Source: Notospermus geniculatus
Taxonomy: Eukaryota > Nemertea > Pilidiophora > Heteronemertea > Lineidae
Direction: 5' to 3'
DNA: 64,000 bases
Assembly (NCBI GenBank): GCA_002633025.1
Contig: NMRB01001582.1
Span: forward strand, 46,487 to 110,486
This document shows, piece by piece, positions 20,476-30,850 of the stretch (position 1 is the stretch's first letter; each line of letters starts with the position of its first letter). The translations under genes and the position numbers were made by a program. The notes below the pieces were generated by a model that made no database searches, was not told the DNA's origin, and was given only the letters and a program-made list of their open reading frames with translations.

Positions 20476-20952
20476 CTACAAACAAAAACACCTATCTCTG
20501 TCGTTGAATGGTACGTATTGCTCAAAGACTTGCAAAGCCCTTCGAAATTTGCCAGTCCTAATGTTGACCTTGTAAGTGCACTTCAACTCGGCCCCTCCAC
20601 CTGGTCTATCATGCCTTGCTCCACGCCTGTATCGCTGGTAGACGTTTGGGTTGTCCGACTGTCGTACCTCTCCGGTGAAACGGCACTGAATACCGCCAAG
20701 GCAAAGATTCCTGGTTAAGATCTCACGGAATGCTCGACATAAGTTCGCTGGTACTCTTCCAATCTGACGGCCATCAGGAGTCAGAACTTTCATAGCGTGT
20801 GGATCATACGCATTATTCTCCTCTGGCTCAACACGAAGGTTAACTCCAACATCTGGTCGAATCCGAAAGTAATGGTAACCTTTAATGGACCATTTAATTC
20901 TGATTGGTCGCATACTGTGATCAATGTAAACTCGTGAACTCCCTGAGTGCAT
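20476..20952 (-). CDS. HIRAN-domain protein carried by the Tigger element
   Basis: An intact frame of 158 residues starts MHSGSSRVYIDHSM. Residues about 24-100 have the HIRAN pattern: GYHYFRIRPDVGVNLRVEPE, then NNAYDPHAMKVL, GRQIGRVPANL and a helix FREIL. In HLTF and Rad5 relatives the HIRAN domain binds the 3' end of single-stranded DNA through an Asn-x-Tyr-Asp loop, and N-A-Y-D is present here. No helicase or RING part follows, so it is a stand-alone HIRAN protein. It lies between the right transposon end and the transposase, in the same orientation. That position suggests an accessory gene of the element; an older host gene trapped by the insertion boundaries is the alternative. The C-terminal 50 residues are basic and unassigned. 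Confidence 0.75.
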   Translation of the reverse strand: MHSGSSRVYIDHSMRPIRIKWSIKGYHYFRIRPDVGVNLRVEPEENNAYDPHAMKVLTPDGRQIGRVPANLCRAFREILTRNLCLGGIQCRFTGEVRQSDNPNVYQRYRRGARHDRPGGGAELKCTYKVNIRTGKFRRALQVFEQYVPFNDRDRCFCL

Positions 20953-21222
20953 GTGGCGCGATAGTCAAAGTAGAACTGATTCCGCGAATGATGGGGATTC
21001 CCCAGTCGCCTGTCGACTTACGCAAGGCGAAAAGTATTGTTTGCACGTAGTTGGGACCAGGATATTTATGACGACTTAGGCACTTTGACGACTTAGGAAT
21101 GACGACTTAGCGAATGTAATTTAATGGGAAATAACATTACAAGAAATCGGGACCTTTTCAACCGCGTCGACTTAAACACTTTGGCGGGTTAGGCGCCGGC
21201 GACTTACGCGAGGTTTACTGTA

Positions 21223-22115
21223 CTATGAATTGCCTGAAGATGGCATTTCAGTCAACAGTTTGAAAAAATGACAAATTTCACCCTAATTTCGCGCTATTTG
21301 TACACGGATGACCCCAAGAATCAATAGGGTTCTGTGTAATGTGCATATCTATAATTCCTGAAAGTTTTACCGCGATACATGGCGTTTTTCGTTAGTTATC
21401 GTGGTGAAACCGCAGATTGGATGGAGAGATCCAGAGAGAGAGAGAGAGAGAGAAATTCAGTAAAAACAAGGAAGACCGCCCCATTGATGGGGGCGGTCTT
21501 AAATAGTATCGTATTGCGTTAGGGTAAAAATCAGAAGAGAACCTTCGGATACCACTGTTTTTAAACTATTTGGGGAATTAGATTATTTCTAAATTTTTAT
21601 TCGGAAGGTGAATATTAGACTACTATCCAGCCATGCTAAGTGTTCTCCATAAATTATGTTTGCACTCGTCAATTATTGCCAACATGTTGTTTTTAGCAGG
21701 TGGATTCCTCGTGGTTTGTACGATTAACCACCAGGTGCGCTGCGGAATAAATGTGTTTTATCATAATTTTGAGTTTCAGATCAATAGCTCCAGCGGTTAC
21801 GAAACCGTGCCCTGCTAACGGAGTACGACGGACGACGGACGCTGACCGACGACAAGAGCTCACCCCAGGTTTCGTAACCGCTTGTGCTATCAATCTGAAA
21901 CTTGGTACATAACCTATATCATGATATATACCCCTTGGTCGGATGACCTATGACACCGAGTTTCGTTTCGAGAGGGAAGCAGTTGTACGACTTTGAGATG
22001 CGCTGCTGCTCTTTCCGCCAATTCTGAGGTGCAAAATGGATCTATTGTGGAAAATACAATACAATCTCCTCAAAGTCCCAAGAACAATTTCCGAGGAGGG
22101 TACATGTAAGTTCGA
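21223..22115. other. Repeat DNA right of the Tigger element
   Basis: No gene is seen. There is an AG microsatellite at about 21430-21450, a strong hairpin AAGACCGCCCCAT/ATGGGGGCGGTCTT (about 21473-21500), and at about 21770-21960 a fragment of the GTCCGTC-type element (CGGTTACGAAAC, AGCTCACCCCAGG). Confidence 0.5.
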
Positions 22116-22350
22116 GTTTACATCAAGGCACACGCGACACGAACACGCAGGCGAACAATGGCTTCACAAAAGATTCATGCCCATGGAGCCGTTGTTCGCC
22201 GGCGTGTTCTTGTCGCGTGTGACAGTTTTCTATCGAAAGTTTGCTGTCAGACAGTCAATTATTGCTGTCAGACAGCAATAATTGCTGTCACACAGTACTA
22301 ATAATTGACTATCTGACAGCAAACTTTCGATAGAAAACTGTCACGTGGAG
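22116..22350. repeat. Two adjacent palindromes
   Basis: The first palindrome pairs CACGCGACACGAACACGC (about 22127) with GCGTGTTCTTGTCGCGTG (about 22201). The second pairs GTGACAGTTTTCTATCGAAA (about 22218) with TTTCGATAGAAAACTGTCAC (about 22325-22344) around TGTCAGACAG repeats. Related sequence (CAGTTTTCTGTCGAAAGTTT) occurs near 63030. Confidence 0.7.
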
Positions 22351-22493
22351 CGGCGCCTTTAGGCTTCCGTTAGGCCCCTATTACATAGAGCTATACGCTA
22401 TTCGATATTCTAGGCACGTTTCGTTGGGCACGCGTATAGTGTGAATCGAGCAAGGTTATTTCAATAGGGTTCTTTCACTAAAGACGCGCGCTA

Positions 22494-22634
22494 AGGGTGG
22501 GTGCACACTAGAAGCGATTCGCAAAGCGATTCGGAATCGCACGCGAATTGCTTTTGTTTGGGAGGCATTGCGGCATGAAATAACAAAGAACCATCGCATG
22601 CGTTGTGCGAATCGCGTGTAGTGTATACCCACCC
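22494..22634. mobile_element. MITE with TAA duplication, GGGTGGGTGCACAC ends
   Basis: The left end GGGTGGGTGCACACTAGAAG and right end ATACCCACCC are inverted, and TAA flanks both sides. Inner arms GCGATTCGCA pair as well. The TAA duplication fits PIF/Harbinger. Confidence 0.7.
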
Positions 22635-22639
22635 TAAGA

Positions 22640-23844
22640 CGCCGCGCGGTAAGACCAACCCTCGTCGACCACCTTATTGGCTCTCGCGGACCTAACAATG
22701 TTCGATCATTTCTGTATTGGCACACATTGGCTGATATTCATAAAAGCTAGCAAATGCTTGTACTTCACGTTTTGTAGTACATTTACATTGGATTTCGGTA
22801 TGTAAATATTAAGTAAAATCATTTGTTAACTTTTATGAATACCAGCCATTGTTGGAGGCGCAAAAACGACGTCACGTAATGGCTGCGCCATCTGTAGCCG
22901 TGCTAAGAACTAACGTACAAACGGGGATTTCGAAAAGCACGGCGAGCTTGCCGTGTCTCTAAAACCCGTGTTTTTCAGACACGGGCTGGGCTTCTCGAAG
23001 CCCGGCAATTCAAAGGTGTGACCGCAAAAAAACCGGGGGTTTCATGCAGTGTAACCAGGGCTATTCAAAGATTTTGCCGCTACGACTTTTCAAAAAAAAG
23101 CGAAAGAGACTGAACAAATCAATGATGATAACAATCACTGCTCGAGTCAATCGATAACAACCACTAGACATTATTTGGTGTTTACTGCTGAGGAGACAGC
23201 CCACAATGAGATTTTAATGTACATGTAGTCAGTCACTCAAGAATGTTGATCAACATCACACGAGTAATTTCCAGGGAACAAAGTCTTGAAACAAGTGGAT
23301 TCCTCATGGTTTACAGGATTAACCACCAGATTAACCCCCTGGTGCGCTGGGGAATAAAAGTGTTTTATCACCGTTTTGCGATGTGGCTTCCCACAGGAAG
23401 ACATTATTAGTATGCAGTACTCTGAAACACATAGAATGGGGTACCGGCAAAACAAAAGGAGTCGCTGGTCATCAACCTGAGTAAAACGCAAGTGCGCATG
23501 CTTTTGCGATTGTTGAACGTCATCGACCGCCGTGCGTCATTCTGACGTTACAAAAACTGCGTCATTCACAACCCATGACGTCGATCACTGGCTTGTTGTT
23601 TATCCAAATTGGTCAACTTTATCGATTAAATTCATCATGTTCCCGCAGAGATTTTTGCGCAAAAGCAATAAGATATATTTTAGCAGGTCTGTACTTAAAT
23701 TAGAAATTGGATGCAATGTTTCAGTTATATTTGGCCTAGAAACAGGGTGTGCTATTGAGGATTAATTGGAAAATAACGTTAGCCTCACTTTCAATGACGC
23801 AGTTCTACCCAGGTTGATAGTCAGCGCCGCGTCGCGGATTAGGT
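22640..23844. other. Intergenic DNA
   Basis: No gene is supported. There is a hairpin-rich stretch at 22940-23000 (AAAACCCGTGTTTTTCAGACACGGG) and a segment at 23290-23370 (AAGTGGATTCCTCATGGTTT...GTGCGCTGGGGAATAAA) repeated from 21700-21760. Confidence 0.4.
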
Positions 23845-24026
23845 TTGCCGGTACCCCATGGAGTGTGTTTCGTTTTTAAAATAGTGTTTCTTTGTACTGC
23901 GTCTTATCTTCTTACTCTTGTCATCCAACATAGCATATCACCTCCCTCCCTGGAAACGACTTCGTTGAACAATGGTTTAAATATTACTCAAGAAGGAGAG
24001 AACGTTGATATTTCATCGGCATACAT
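23845..24026 (+). CDS. Candidate exon: N-terminus of a type II membrane protein
   Basis: The frame MPVPHGVCFVFKIVFLCTAS begins with a hydrophobic segment (residues about 8-26, preceded by few charges) that could be a signal anchor, then a luminal stem with an N-glycosylation site (NIT). Ending at AT|GTATCT (24026) leaves phase 2, which fits the exon that starts at 24172. The donor is weak and the family is not recognised. Confidence 0.3.
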
Positions 24027-24171
24027 GTATCTGGAAAACCATTAAAAATAGTTGATTTATCTCCCTTCATGGAAAGGTGAAGGTAGGCCTATACATGTAA
24101 ACTAGAGAACCCAAAATGCACGACAGTCAGTACATGCATGTCTACATGTATATCTTTTTCCTCCTACTTAG

Positions 24172-24430
24172 CGGGATTAAATATGTTGTAAACTTGAGAT
24201 ATCGCAATCTGGGGTATGAAAGGTATGAACAAGCATTATTCAAGATTTCACACAAAACAAGGTCAGTGTTCGACTGCCCACTCCACTTACCCGGGACTCG
24301 TCTCTTTCTTTATTCATGGAAAAAACACATGTGTTTTCCAAGTAAAACCTTTCGAAGTTTTACCCGAGAAAGAGAGGGTTTTAAAATGATAGAGATTTCA
24401 GAAAAAGAGGCAAAGTTAATGATCTTGGAG
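24172..24430 (+). CDS. Candidate internal exon, unknown family
   Basis: A pyrimidine tract TATCTTTTTCCTCCTACTTAG precedes, and GGAG|GTAAGT ends, a 259-base open frame of 86 codons (GIKYVVNLRYRNLGYERYEQ, later CFPSKTFRSFTREREGFKMI). Good splice signals and protein-like composition (several Trp, Tyr and Cys) support a real exon. Together with 23845-24026 the topology would suit a Golgi or ER-resident enzyme, but no catalytic motif is recognised. A foldback follows 110 bp downstream and may have broken the gene. Confidence 0.45.
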
Positions 24431-24542
24431 GTAAGTAATCTAATGAGTAGGCCTAAGCATGGTGCAAGTTACTAGGGTGCCTACAATACTGAGTAAGCAC
24501 TATGAGTAAGCATATGCAACCTACGGTTAGTACGGAATTACC

Positions 24543-25589
24543 TACATGTACACCCTTAGTCAATAATAAATGCCCAGCTAATTTTCCGGCATATCTCAAT
24601 GAATATTTTTCATAGCCACGTTTTCTTTTCATGCGCATAATCTAGGGCCACTAGGACACCTTTTAACACCATAAAACTGGAAATCATTACACAACTGTGT
24701 TTTTGGCAAAAGTTTGAAATTTGGTCAAAATATCATGTTGTTTTAATACTCACTTGTTCGGGTTGAAACTGGCACTGTTTTGAAGTCAGTCTGTTTCTGG
24801 ACACATGAAAATTTTCGGAATGCTAAAATTCCCATTTAAAGCAAAGTTACAGATGATTTTGTAAAATGTTTTTCCCAGTTCTTGCCATTCGTTCCAGCAT
24901 TCAAGGCACAGGGTTTTAGCATTACCCAGTCGTGAATATTTATTAGCCTCTCAACCACAAAAGGAGCGACTGACATGGAGTAATGCGCCCCTTGTGAAAT
25001 TATGAATCGTGTCTCTCACAATAGGCCAACTTGGTGACTGACACACCGGTGTAAGTTGCACTGGGTAATCGTGGTCAACTCCCATTGATCCAGGCCTTGT
25101 GACAGTCATAAACACCTGCGTAACCCGTTATTGGGATCAACATAAATGTTTGAATAGGCCCCGGTTTGAATAGGCCTTCAATAGACTTACTGAATTAGGG
25201 CACGTGATCGGGGTATTGATAAAATGTGGCTTGGAGTCAACTGGAATTGCGGGGATTTTATTCCACAGAAAAATCATCATAAATCGTCACAGAGTTGCTC
25301 AATTTTGAATTTACAAAAATTGTATTGTCCAGGAACAGACTGGCTTCAAAACAGTGCCAGTTTCAACCCGAACAAGTGAGTATTAAAAAAACATGATATT
25401 TTGGCCAAATTTCAAACTTTTGCCAAAAACACAGTTGTGTAATGATTTCAAGTTTTATGGTGTTAAAAGGTGTCCTAGTGGCCCTAGATTATGCGCATGA
25501 AAAGAAAACGTGGCTATGAAAAATATTCATTGAGATATGCCGGAAAATTAGCTGGGCATTTATTATTGACTAAGGGTGTACATGTACAG
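24543..25589. mobile_element. Foldback element with about 260-bp arms
   Basis: The left arm (24543-24801: TACATGTACACCCTTAGTCA...) and right arm (25328-25589: ...TGACTAAGGGTGTACATGTA) are close complements. The 526-bp centre has no coding sequence. Confidence 0.85.
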
Positions 25590-26113
25590 AGCAAAAATTG
25601 GCTGACTGTATTTTGGCACAGATCATAACATTTTGAAGGATATTTGTGGGATTTTTATCCAACCATATCTTATAGGATTCCGTAATCGCATTTTACCGTA
25701 ATTTTTACCACAGGTATCAATGAAAAATACTGGATTGTTCCCCCAATACCGCGCACAGTGTATGAAATCACCATGAATGGGGGCGGATACCAGGAAAAGA
25801 TTACTATGGTTCACAATTGGTGGATTCATGTCACGATGGGTCAGCGGTAAATTGCAGTATTGATGAGGGGTTGGACTAGTGACCTCATTGGAAGAAAGTT
25901 TGCTGAGTGTTCACAATCGATAATCAGTCAATAGTGTCAATCACTTTTGCCAAACTGACCACATTCATTTTGTGGTGATGTTCGTTTCAATCGGGGTTCG
26001 CCTCACGCGAAGCGTGTAATTGATAAGACACAATGCCCCATCCACGTGCGATTTAAAGGTCTAACCCACTGTCGCGTTTTCCGCCGCGGTTTCATCATGG
26101 GTTCGGGCCTTTA

Positions 26114-26265
26114 AGCTAGGCGCACATGTGCTGCAAATCTCGATGCGGTAGTGGTGTTTCTGAAGTTGACTGCCCCGATGCTATCGACTGGTCATCTATC
26201 CGGATCAGTCGACTTTAAAAAACACCCCTGCCGCATCGGGATTTGCCGCACATGTGCGCCTGGCT
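26114..26265. mobile_element. MITE (AGCTAGGCGCACATG) with TTA duplication
   Basis: The left end AGCTAGGCGCACATGTG and right end CACATGTGCGCCTGGCT are flanked by TTA on each side. The copy at 29220-29366 has lost its first bases. Confidence 0.8.
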
Positions 26266-26335
26266 TTAGGGTCTTTATTGACTGGCGCGGATTCCACTGA
26301 AATACGCTGCGTTTTCCGCAGCAGCTGTGGAGTAA

Positions 26336-26850
26336 AGGCCGTCTCACACGAGCGCCGAGTACGGCGTCAACTAGCGCGTTTTGAAAACGCCGACAAGCGC
26401 ACAATTTAGCGCATAGTTGACGCCGTGTGAACGCACGTCCTGCGTTTTCAAAACGCAGGCCCTGCGTTTTCGTGCGTTTTGAAGACTTCCGGTACGTATC
26501 GTCTCTTCTCTTTGACGCAGAGAATGTGATAAATTAACGCAAAGTAGGCGTTTGTAAACGCGCAGTGCGTTTACAAACGCTGCGTTTTCATGCGTTCTCA
26601 TGCGTTTTCATGCGTTCTCGTGCGTTCTCATGCAGCCTTTGCGTCAATAGACGCACTCTTCTGCGTTTTCAAAAAAGTTTTGGACATGTTGTAAACCAAT
26701 GCGTTCACCCAGAGGTCTGCGTTTACAAACGCAGAGTTGGTGCACGCAGTGCGTCAACCCTGCGCTTACCATGGGCTCATTTCGGCGTTTCATAAACGCC
26801 CCTAGGCGCACGGCCTAAACGCCGGATAAAACGCTCGTGTGAGACGGGCT
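26336..26850. mobile_element. 515-bp MITE with TAA duplication and GCGTTTT repeats
   Basis: The ends AGGCCGTCTCACACGAGCG and CGCTCGTGTGAGACGGGCT are inverted. The sister copy at 29433 reads GTGGAGTAAGAGCTTG without the insert, while here TAA is on both sides. This is a direct filled/empty pair. The interior has many GCGTTTTCATGCGTTCTCA-type words. Confidence 0.92.
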
Positions 26851-27040
26851 TAAGAGCTTGTGACGTAGAGGGGGAGGGAGGGAGGGAGCTGCTTTTCAGG
26901 CAACAGGACAAGCAAAATGATTGTGTGGAGTGAGAATCCTTTATTAGCGACACAAAAAAATCACGGTTCTCAATCTTCTTCCTCTTCTTCCTCTACTTCC
27001 AACATCTCCAAAAACTCAATTCCTTCTTCATCGTCATCCC

Positions 27041-27691
27041 NNNNNNNNNNNNNNNNNNNNNNNNNNNNNNNNNNNNNNNNNNNNNNNNNNNNNNNNNNNN
27101 NNNNNNNNNNNNNNNNNNNNNNNNNNNNNNNNNNNNNNNNNNNNNNNNNNNNNNNNNNNNNNNNNNNNNNNNNNNNNNNNNNNNNNNNNNNNNNNNNNNN
27201 NNNNNNNNNNNNNNNNNNNNNNNNNNNNNNNNNNNNNNNNNNNNNNNNNNNNNNNNNNNNNNNNNNNNNNNNNNNNNNNNNNNNNNNNNNNNNNNNNNNN
27301 NNNNNNNNNNNNNNNNNNNNNNNNNNNNNNNNNNNNNNNNNNNNNNNNNNNNNNNNNNNNNNNNNNNNNNNNNNNNNNNNNNNNNNNNNNNNNNNNNNNN
27401 NNNNNNNNNNNNNNNNNNNNNNNNNNNNNNNNNNNNNNNNNNNNNNNNNNNNNNNNNNNNNNNNNNNNNNNNNNNNNNNNNNNNNNNNNNNNNNNNNNNN
27501 NNNNNNNNNNNNNNNNNNNNNNNNNNNNNNNNNNNNNNNNNNNNNNNNNNNNNNNNNNNNNNNNNNNNNNNNNNNNNNNNNNNNNNNNNNNNNNNNNNNN
27601 NNNNNNNNNNNNNNNNNNNNNNNNNNNNNNNNNNNNNNNNNNNNNNNNNNNNNNNNNNNNNNNNNNNNNNNNNNNNNNNNNNNNNNNNNNN
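27041..27691. other. Assembly gap
   Basis: This N run hides the rest of the incomplete transposon copy. Confidence 0.95.
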
Positions 27692-27776
27692 GAACCGAGA
27701 ACAAGATGGCAGCCTCCATGGCTTCATTTTGACGGCCAGTATGGCGGCCGTGTGACGTCAGTGGGAAACCTCTATA
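27692..27776. repeat. MITE end (GACGTCAGTGGGAAACCTCTA)
   Basis: GTGACGTCAGTGGGAAACCT at 27751 matches the right end of the MITE at 46100-46316 and lies in the same kind of host sequence (GTACCAAGTTTCAGATCGAT). Confidence 0.55.
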
Positions 27777-27832
27777 GGCTATGTACCAAGTTTCAGATCG
27801 ATAGCCCAAGCGGTTACGAAACGTACCCTGCT

Positions 27833-28331
27833 AGAGCCTTTTTCACACTGTTCACACTGGCGGCGGGCTGCGATGTGGTGCGATGCGTTGAAAAAAATCG
27901 CCAAGCGGTGTCAGTTTTGACACAGCGCGGCGCGGTGCGACGCGGTTGCGTGCGGTGATGATTAGCGGAGTGACACCATTCATGTCATTCAAATTGTGCC
28001 AGATATGCCGGTATCCTCATGTGGCAGCGATTCGACGCGGAAAAATACTGCAGGAGCGATTGGGGACGGTGGAAATCGCTCGTCGCGTCCTACAGCTTCT
28101 TACCGCGTCCCGTCGCGCCGCAAGTGTGAAAAGCTCTAGGCTTAACAGTGGAAACAATCAGGCGCCTGTAGTGTGAACAAGGCTTAAAAGTACATTTCTG
28201 GCACAATTTGAATTATGCCATTTTCGCAAATCATGACCACCGCACGCAACCGCGCCGCGCTGTGTAAAAACTGATACCGCTTGGCGATTTTTTCAACGCA
28301 TCGCACCGCTCCGCTAGTGCGAACAAAGGCT
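27833..28331. mobile_element. MITE with ends AGCCTTTTTCACACTG / AGTGCGAACAAAGGCT
   Basis: Arms of about 110 bp contain GCGATGCGTTGAAAAAAATC and its complement, plus GCACGCAACCGCG blocks. It is inserted in a GTCCGTC-type element fragment (CGGTTACGAAACG at left, CACGACAAAAGCTCACCCCA at right). Confidence 0.8.
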
Positions 28332-29219
28332 TAACGGGCGGCTCACGCCGCACCACGACAAAAGCTCACCCCAGGTGATCTAATGGCTATGGAAGGCAAA
28401 GGACAATGACATAAGATACCAGCAGACCTTGATCAGTAGGCCTACAATGCCATTCATTGGCTTGTGACTCACAATCAATGACAACAGTAGCGTTTGCGTT
28501 CTTGTAAAGTTCGCATCTTAACCTAACAAAGGTAGTTTTTGCACGGTAACGATATTGTCGTCAATAAAGTTAGCGTTTATCGTAGGACTTCTTAACCTCT
28601 CTTTTGTCTGTGCACACGTAACAACTGCTCACAAGATGGCGACGTAAAAGTGAATATTCAGCAAACCGTTCAATTGCGAAAGACCCATACTGATGGCACG
28701 GCAGTCAATGAAAACTGCCCTTTTTACACGGATTTGATTCACAACCCAAAAGCTTAATACAAGATGATCCAAACGAAAACAGAAAATGTTACACGTGGTA
28801 TCAAGAATATATAAGTACCTACCAAGAATGTACAACTCCAAATACTGGATTGTTCCCCCAATACCGCGCACAGTGTATGAAATCACCATGAATGGGGGCG
28901 GATACCTGGAAAAGGTGAATATGGTTCACAATTGGTGGATTCATGTCACGAGGGGTCTGCGGTAAATTGCAGTATTGATGAGGGGTTGGACTAGTGACCT
29001 CATTGGAAGAAAGTTTGCTGAGTGTTCACAATCGATAATCAGTCAATAGTGCCAATCACTTTTGCCAAACTGACCACATTCATTTTGTGGTGATGATCGT
29101 TTCAATCGGGGTTCGCCTCACGCGAAGCGTGTAATTGATAAGACACAATGCCCCATCCACGTGCGATTTAAAGGTCTAACCCACTGTCGCGTTTTCCGCC
29201 GCGGTTTCATCATGGGTTC

Positions 29220-29366
29220 GCGCACATGTGCTGCAAATCTCGATGCGGTAGTGGTGTTTCTGAAGTTGACTGCCCCGATGCTGTCGACTGGTCATCTATC
29301 CGGATCAGTCGACTTTAAAAAACACCCCTGCCGCATCGGGATTTGCCGCACATGTGCGCCTGGCTT
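29220..29366. repeat. MITE copy (AGCTAGGCGCACATG family), left end lost
   Basis: It matches 26114-26265 but starts at CGCACATGTGCTGC directly after CATGGGTTCG. Confidence 0.75.
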
Positions 29367-29550
29367 TAGGGTCTTTATTGACTGGCGCGGATTCCGCTGA
29401 AATACGCTGCGTTCTTTCCGCAGCAGCTGTGGAGTAAGAGCTTGTGACATAGAGGGGGAGGGAGGGAGCTGCTTTTCAGGCAACAGGACAAGCAAAATGA
29501 TTGTGTGGAGTGAGTATCCTTTATTAGCGACACAAAAAAAATCAAGGCCC

Positions 29551-30096
29551 TCAATCTTCTTCCTCTTCTTCCTCTACTTCCAACACCTCCAAAAACTCAA
29601 TGCCTTCTTCATCGTCATCCCCGTCCTCGCCACCTATTGCAAGTCCATCAGCTGCGTCACCCTCAGCTGCATCATCCTCGTACACTAACCCGATTCCCGC
29701 TGCCCTGAACCCATTTCTCACAACCTGCTCGGGTACTTCATCCCACGAATTTCCTACAAGCGTTATCAGCTCTGGATAAGTGATTCCCTCACATTGTCCG
29801 TCCGCAGCTGTATGTTCTGCCTTCCACACTTTCCACTGACGCTTTAGCTTACCCTTGAAGCTGTTCATGACAGTTAGGTCCAACGGCTGGACCAAGGAAG
29901 TGCACCTTGCCGGGATGAATTCTATGATTGCACCCGATTCCACCACCCTCATCAAAATGTCATCGTTCTGGTGAACACGAAAGGTATCCCAGGTCAGGAC
30001 ATAAAACTCCACCTCCTCCATAAAGGGAAGCAGAACCAGGTCAAGGTATTCGTGCATCGTCTCAAGACGCATCCAACCCGTTGGAGAATGGCTCAC
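29551..30096 (-). CDS. pogo-type transposase, exon 3
   Basis: The acceptor CTTTTTCAG and phase 0 lead into VSHSPTGWMRLETMHEYL. It holds the second and third catalytic positions, LTWDTFRVH and QPLDLTVMNSFKGKLK, 35 residues apart, i.e. a DD35D arrangement by count. The C-terminus is very acidic (EEGIEFLEVLEVEEEEEED) and ends at TGA. Confidence 0.85.
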   Translation of the reverse strand: MSHSPTGWMRLETMHEYLDLVLLPFMEEVEFYVLTWDTFRVHQNDDILMRVVESGAIIEFIPARCTSLVQPLDLTVMNSFKGKLKRQWKVWKAEHTAADGQCEGITYPELITLVGNSWDEVPEQVVRNGFRAAGIGLVYEDDAAEGDAADGLAIGGEDGDDDEEGIEFLEVLEVEEEEEED

Positions 30097-30327
30097 CTGA
30101 AAAAGTCGAGACCAATCCCTAATTAGGCCTATAACGTACTTAAGATACAATTCTATGACCAAGAAGTCTTTTTTAATGTTCGCTCGAAAATGACAAACAT
30201 TCTCAGATTTCGCGTCATTGTAATAATGGCTGCGGACGGAAATCGTCTTGGTGTTTCGTTTTTATCTGGAAACTCATCGTCTATTTTCATTGAAGAACAT
30301 CTTGGACAATGTGTTGTTTTTACGTAC

Positions 30328-30688
30328 CTTCACTTGATCTTGATCCATGGCTTCAATGGCCTCCAATGCATAATTCGGTGGTTGCCGGAAGGTGATGTGC
30401 GCCGGCATTTTCTGTCCCTCGCTACTGACACCAAGAGTAACTGTACAACCCAACTTTCCATTACCCCTGGATGACCTGATGTCGACCTTCTTCTGTCCAG
30501 TCTGTGTGTAGGTGTATGATGGCATGTGGTCAAACAGCACAAACGTCTGGTCAACATTCACAAGTCGTTGCGGATGAAGGTCCAGGACAACACGTCTGAC
30601 GTTCTGTTGAAAATTCGCTACCCTCTGTGCTGCATCATCTGGAATCGTTTTCGAATCGTTTGTCTTGCGTCTGCTTGACAGATTAAAC
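30328..30688 (-). CDS. pogo-type transposase, exon 2
   Basis: The acceptor is CTTTTTGTAG and the donor AAG|GTACGT. One base completes a codon so that CKRFNLSSRRKT, the end of the CENP-B-type helix-turn-helix, is restored across the junction. It contains the first catalytic aspartate (LVNVDQTFVLFD) and the beta strands KLGCTVTLGVS and KMPAHITFR. Confidence 0.88.
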
Positions 30689-30850
30689 CTACAAAAAGAA
30701 ACCCAGATTGTTGTTAAAGAAGTCCTGAGAAATGTCATCAGTTGGCAATCGGAATGAGGAGAGGAGCGTCTGAACAAGTTTCCTTTCTATCATATGAGGA
30801 CTTCGAAAGTAATGTTCGATTGACTTGGTGATTTGCTGTGTTGTACCCAC

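Larger units (their letters stand above)
16082..21220 (-). mobile_element. 5.1 kb pogo/Tigger DNA transposon with two genes
   Basis: The inverted ends CAGTAAACCTCGCGTAAGTC (left) and its complement (right) are flanked by TA on both sides (16080-16081, 21221-21222), the standard for Tc1/mariner-pogo elements. About 150-200 bp inside each end are many copies of GTCGCCTTA/CGACTTA-like words, candidate transposase binding sites. It carries, both leftward, a HIRAN-domain gene (20476-20952) and a Tigger-type transposase with a catalytic deletion (17580-19697). Later insertions sit inside (16538-16659, 19934-20300 and probably about 18000-18720). Confidence 0.88.
25731..27041 (-). mobile_element. 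Second, incomplete copy of the 28845-32432 transposon
   Basis: It begins CTGGATTGTTCCCCCAATAC after TA, then follows 28845-29620 closely, and enters an N gap inside the acidic C-terminus of the transposase (26970-27041, poly-Glu codons on the minus strand). It contains an extra MITE (26336-26850) that the other copy lacks. Confidence 0.8.

Noticed and set aside
26560-26660. GCGTTTTCATGCGTTCTCA direct repeats as a regulatory array
   Set aside because: They lie wholly inside a MITE and look like its internal minisatellite.
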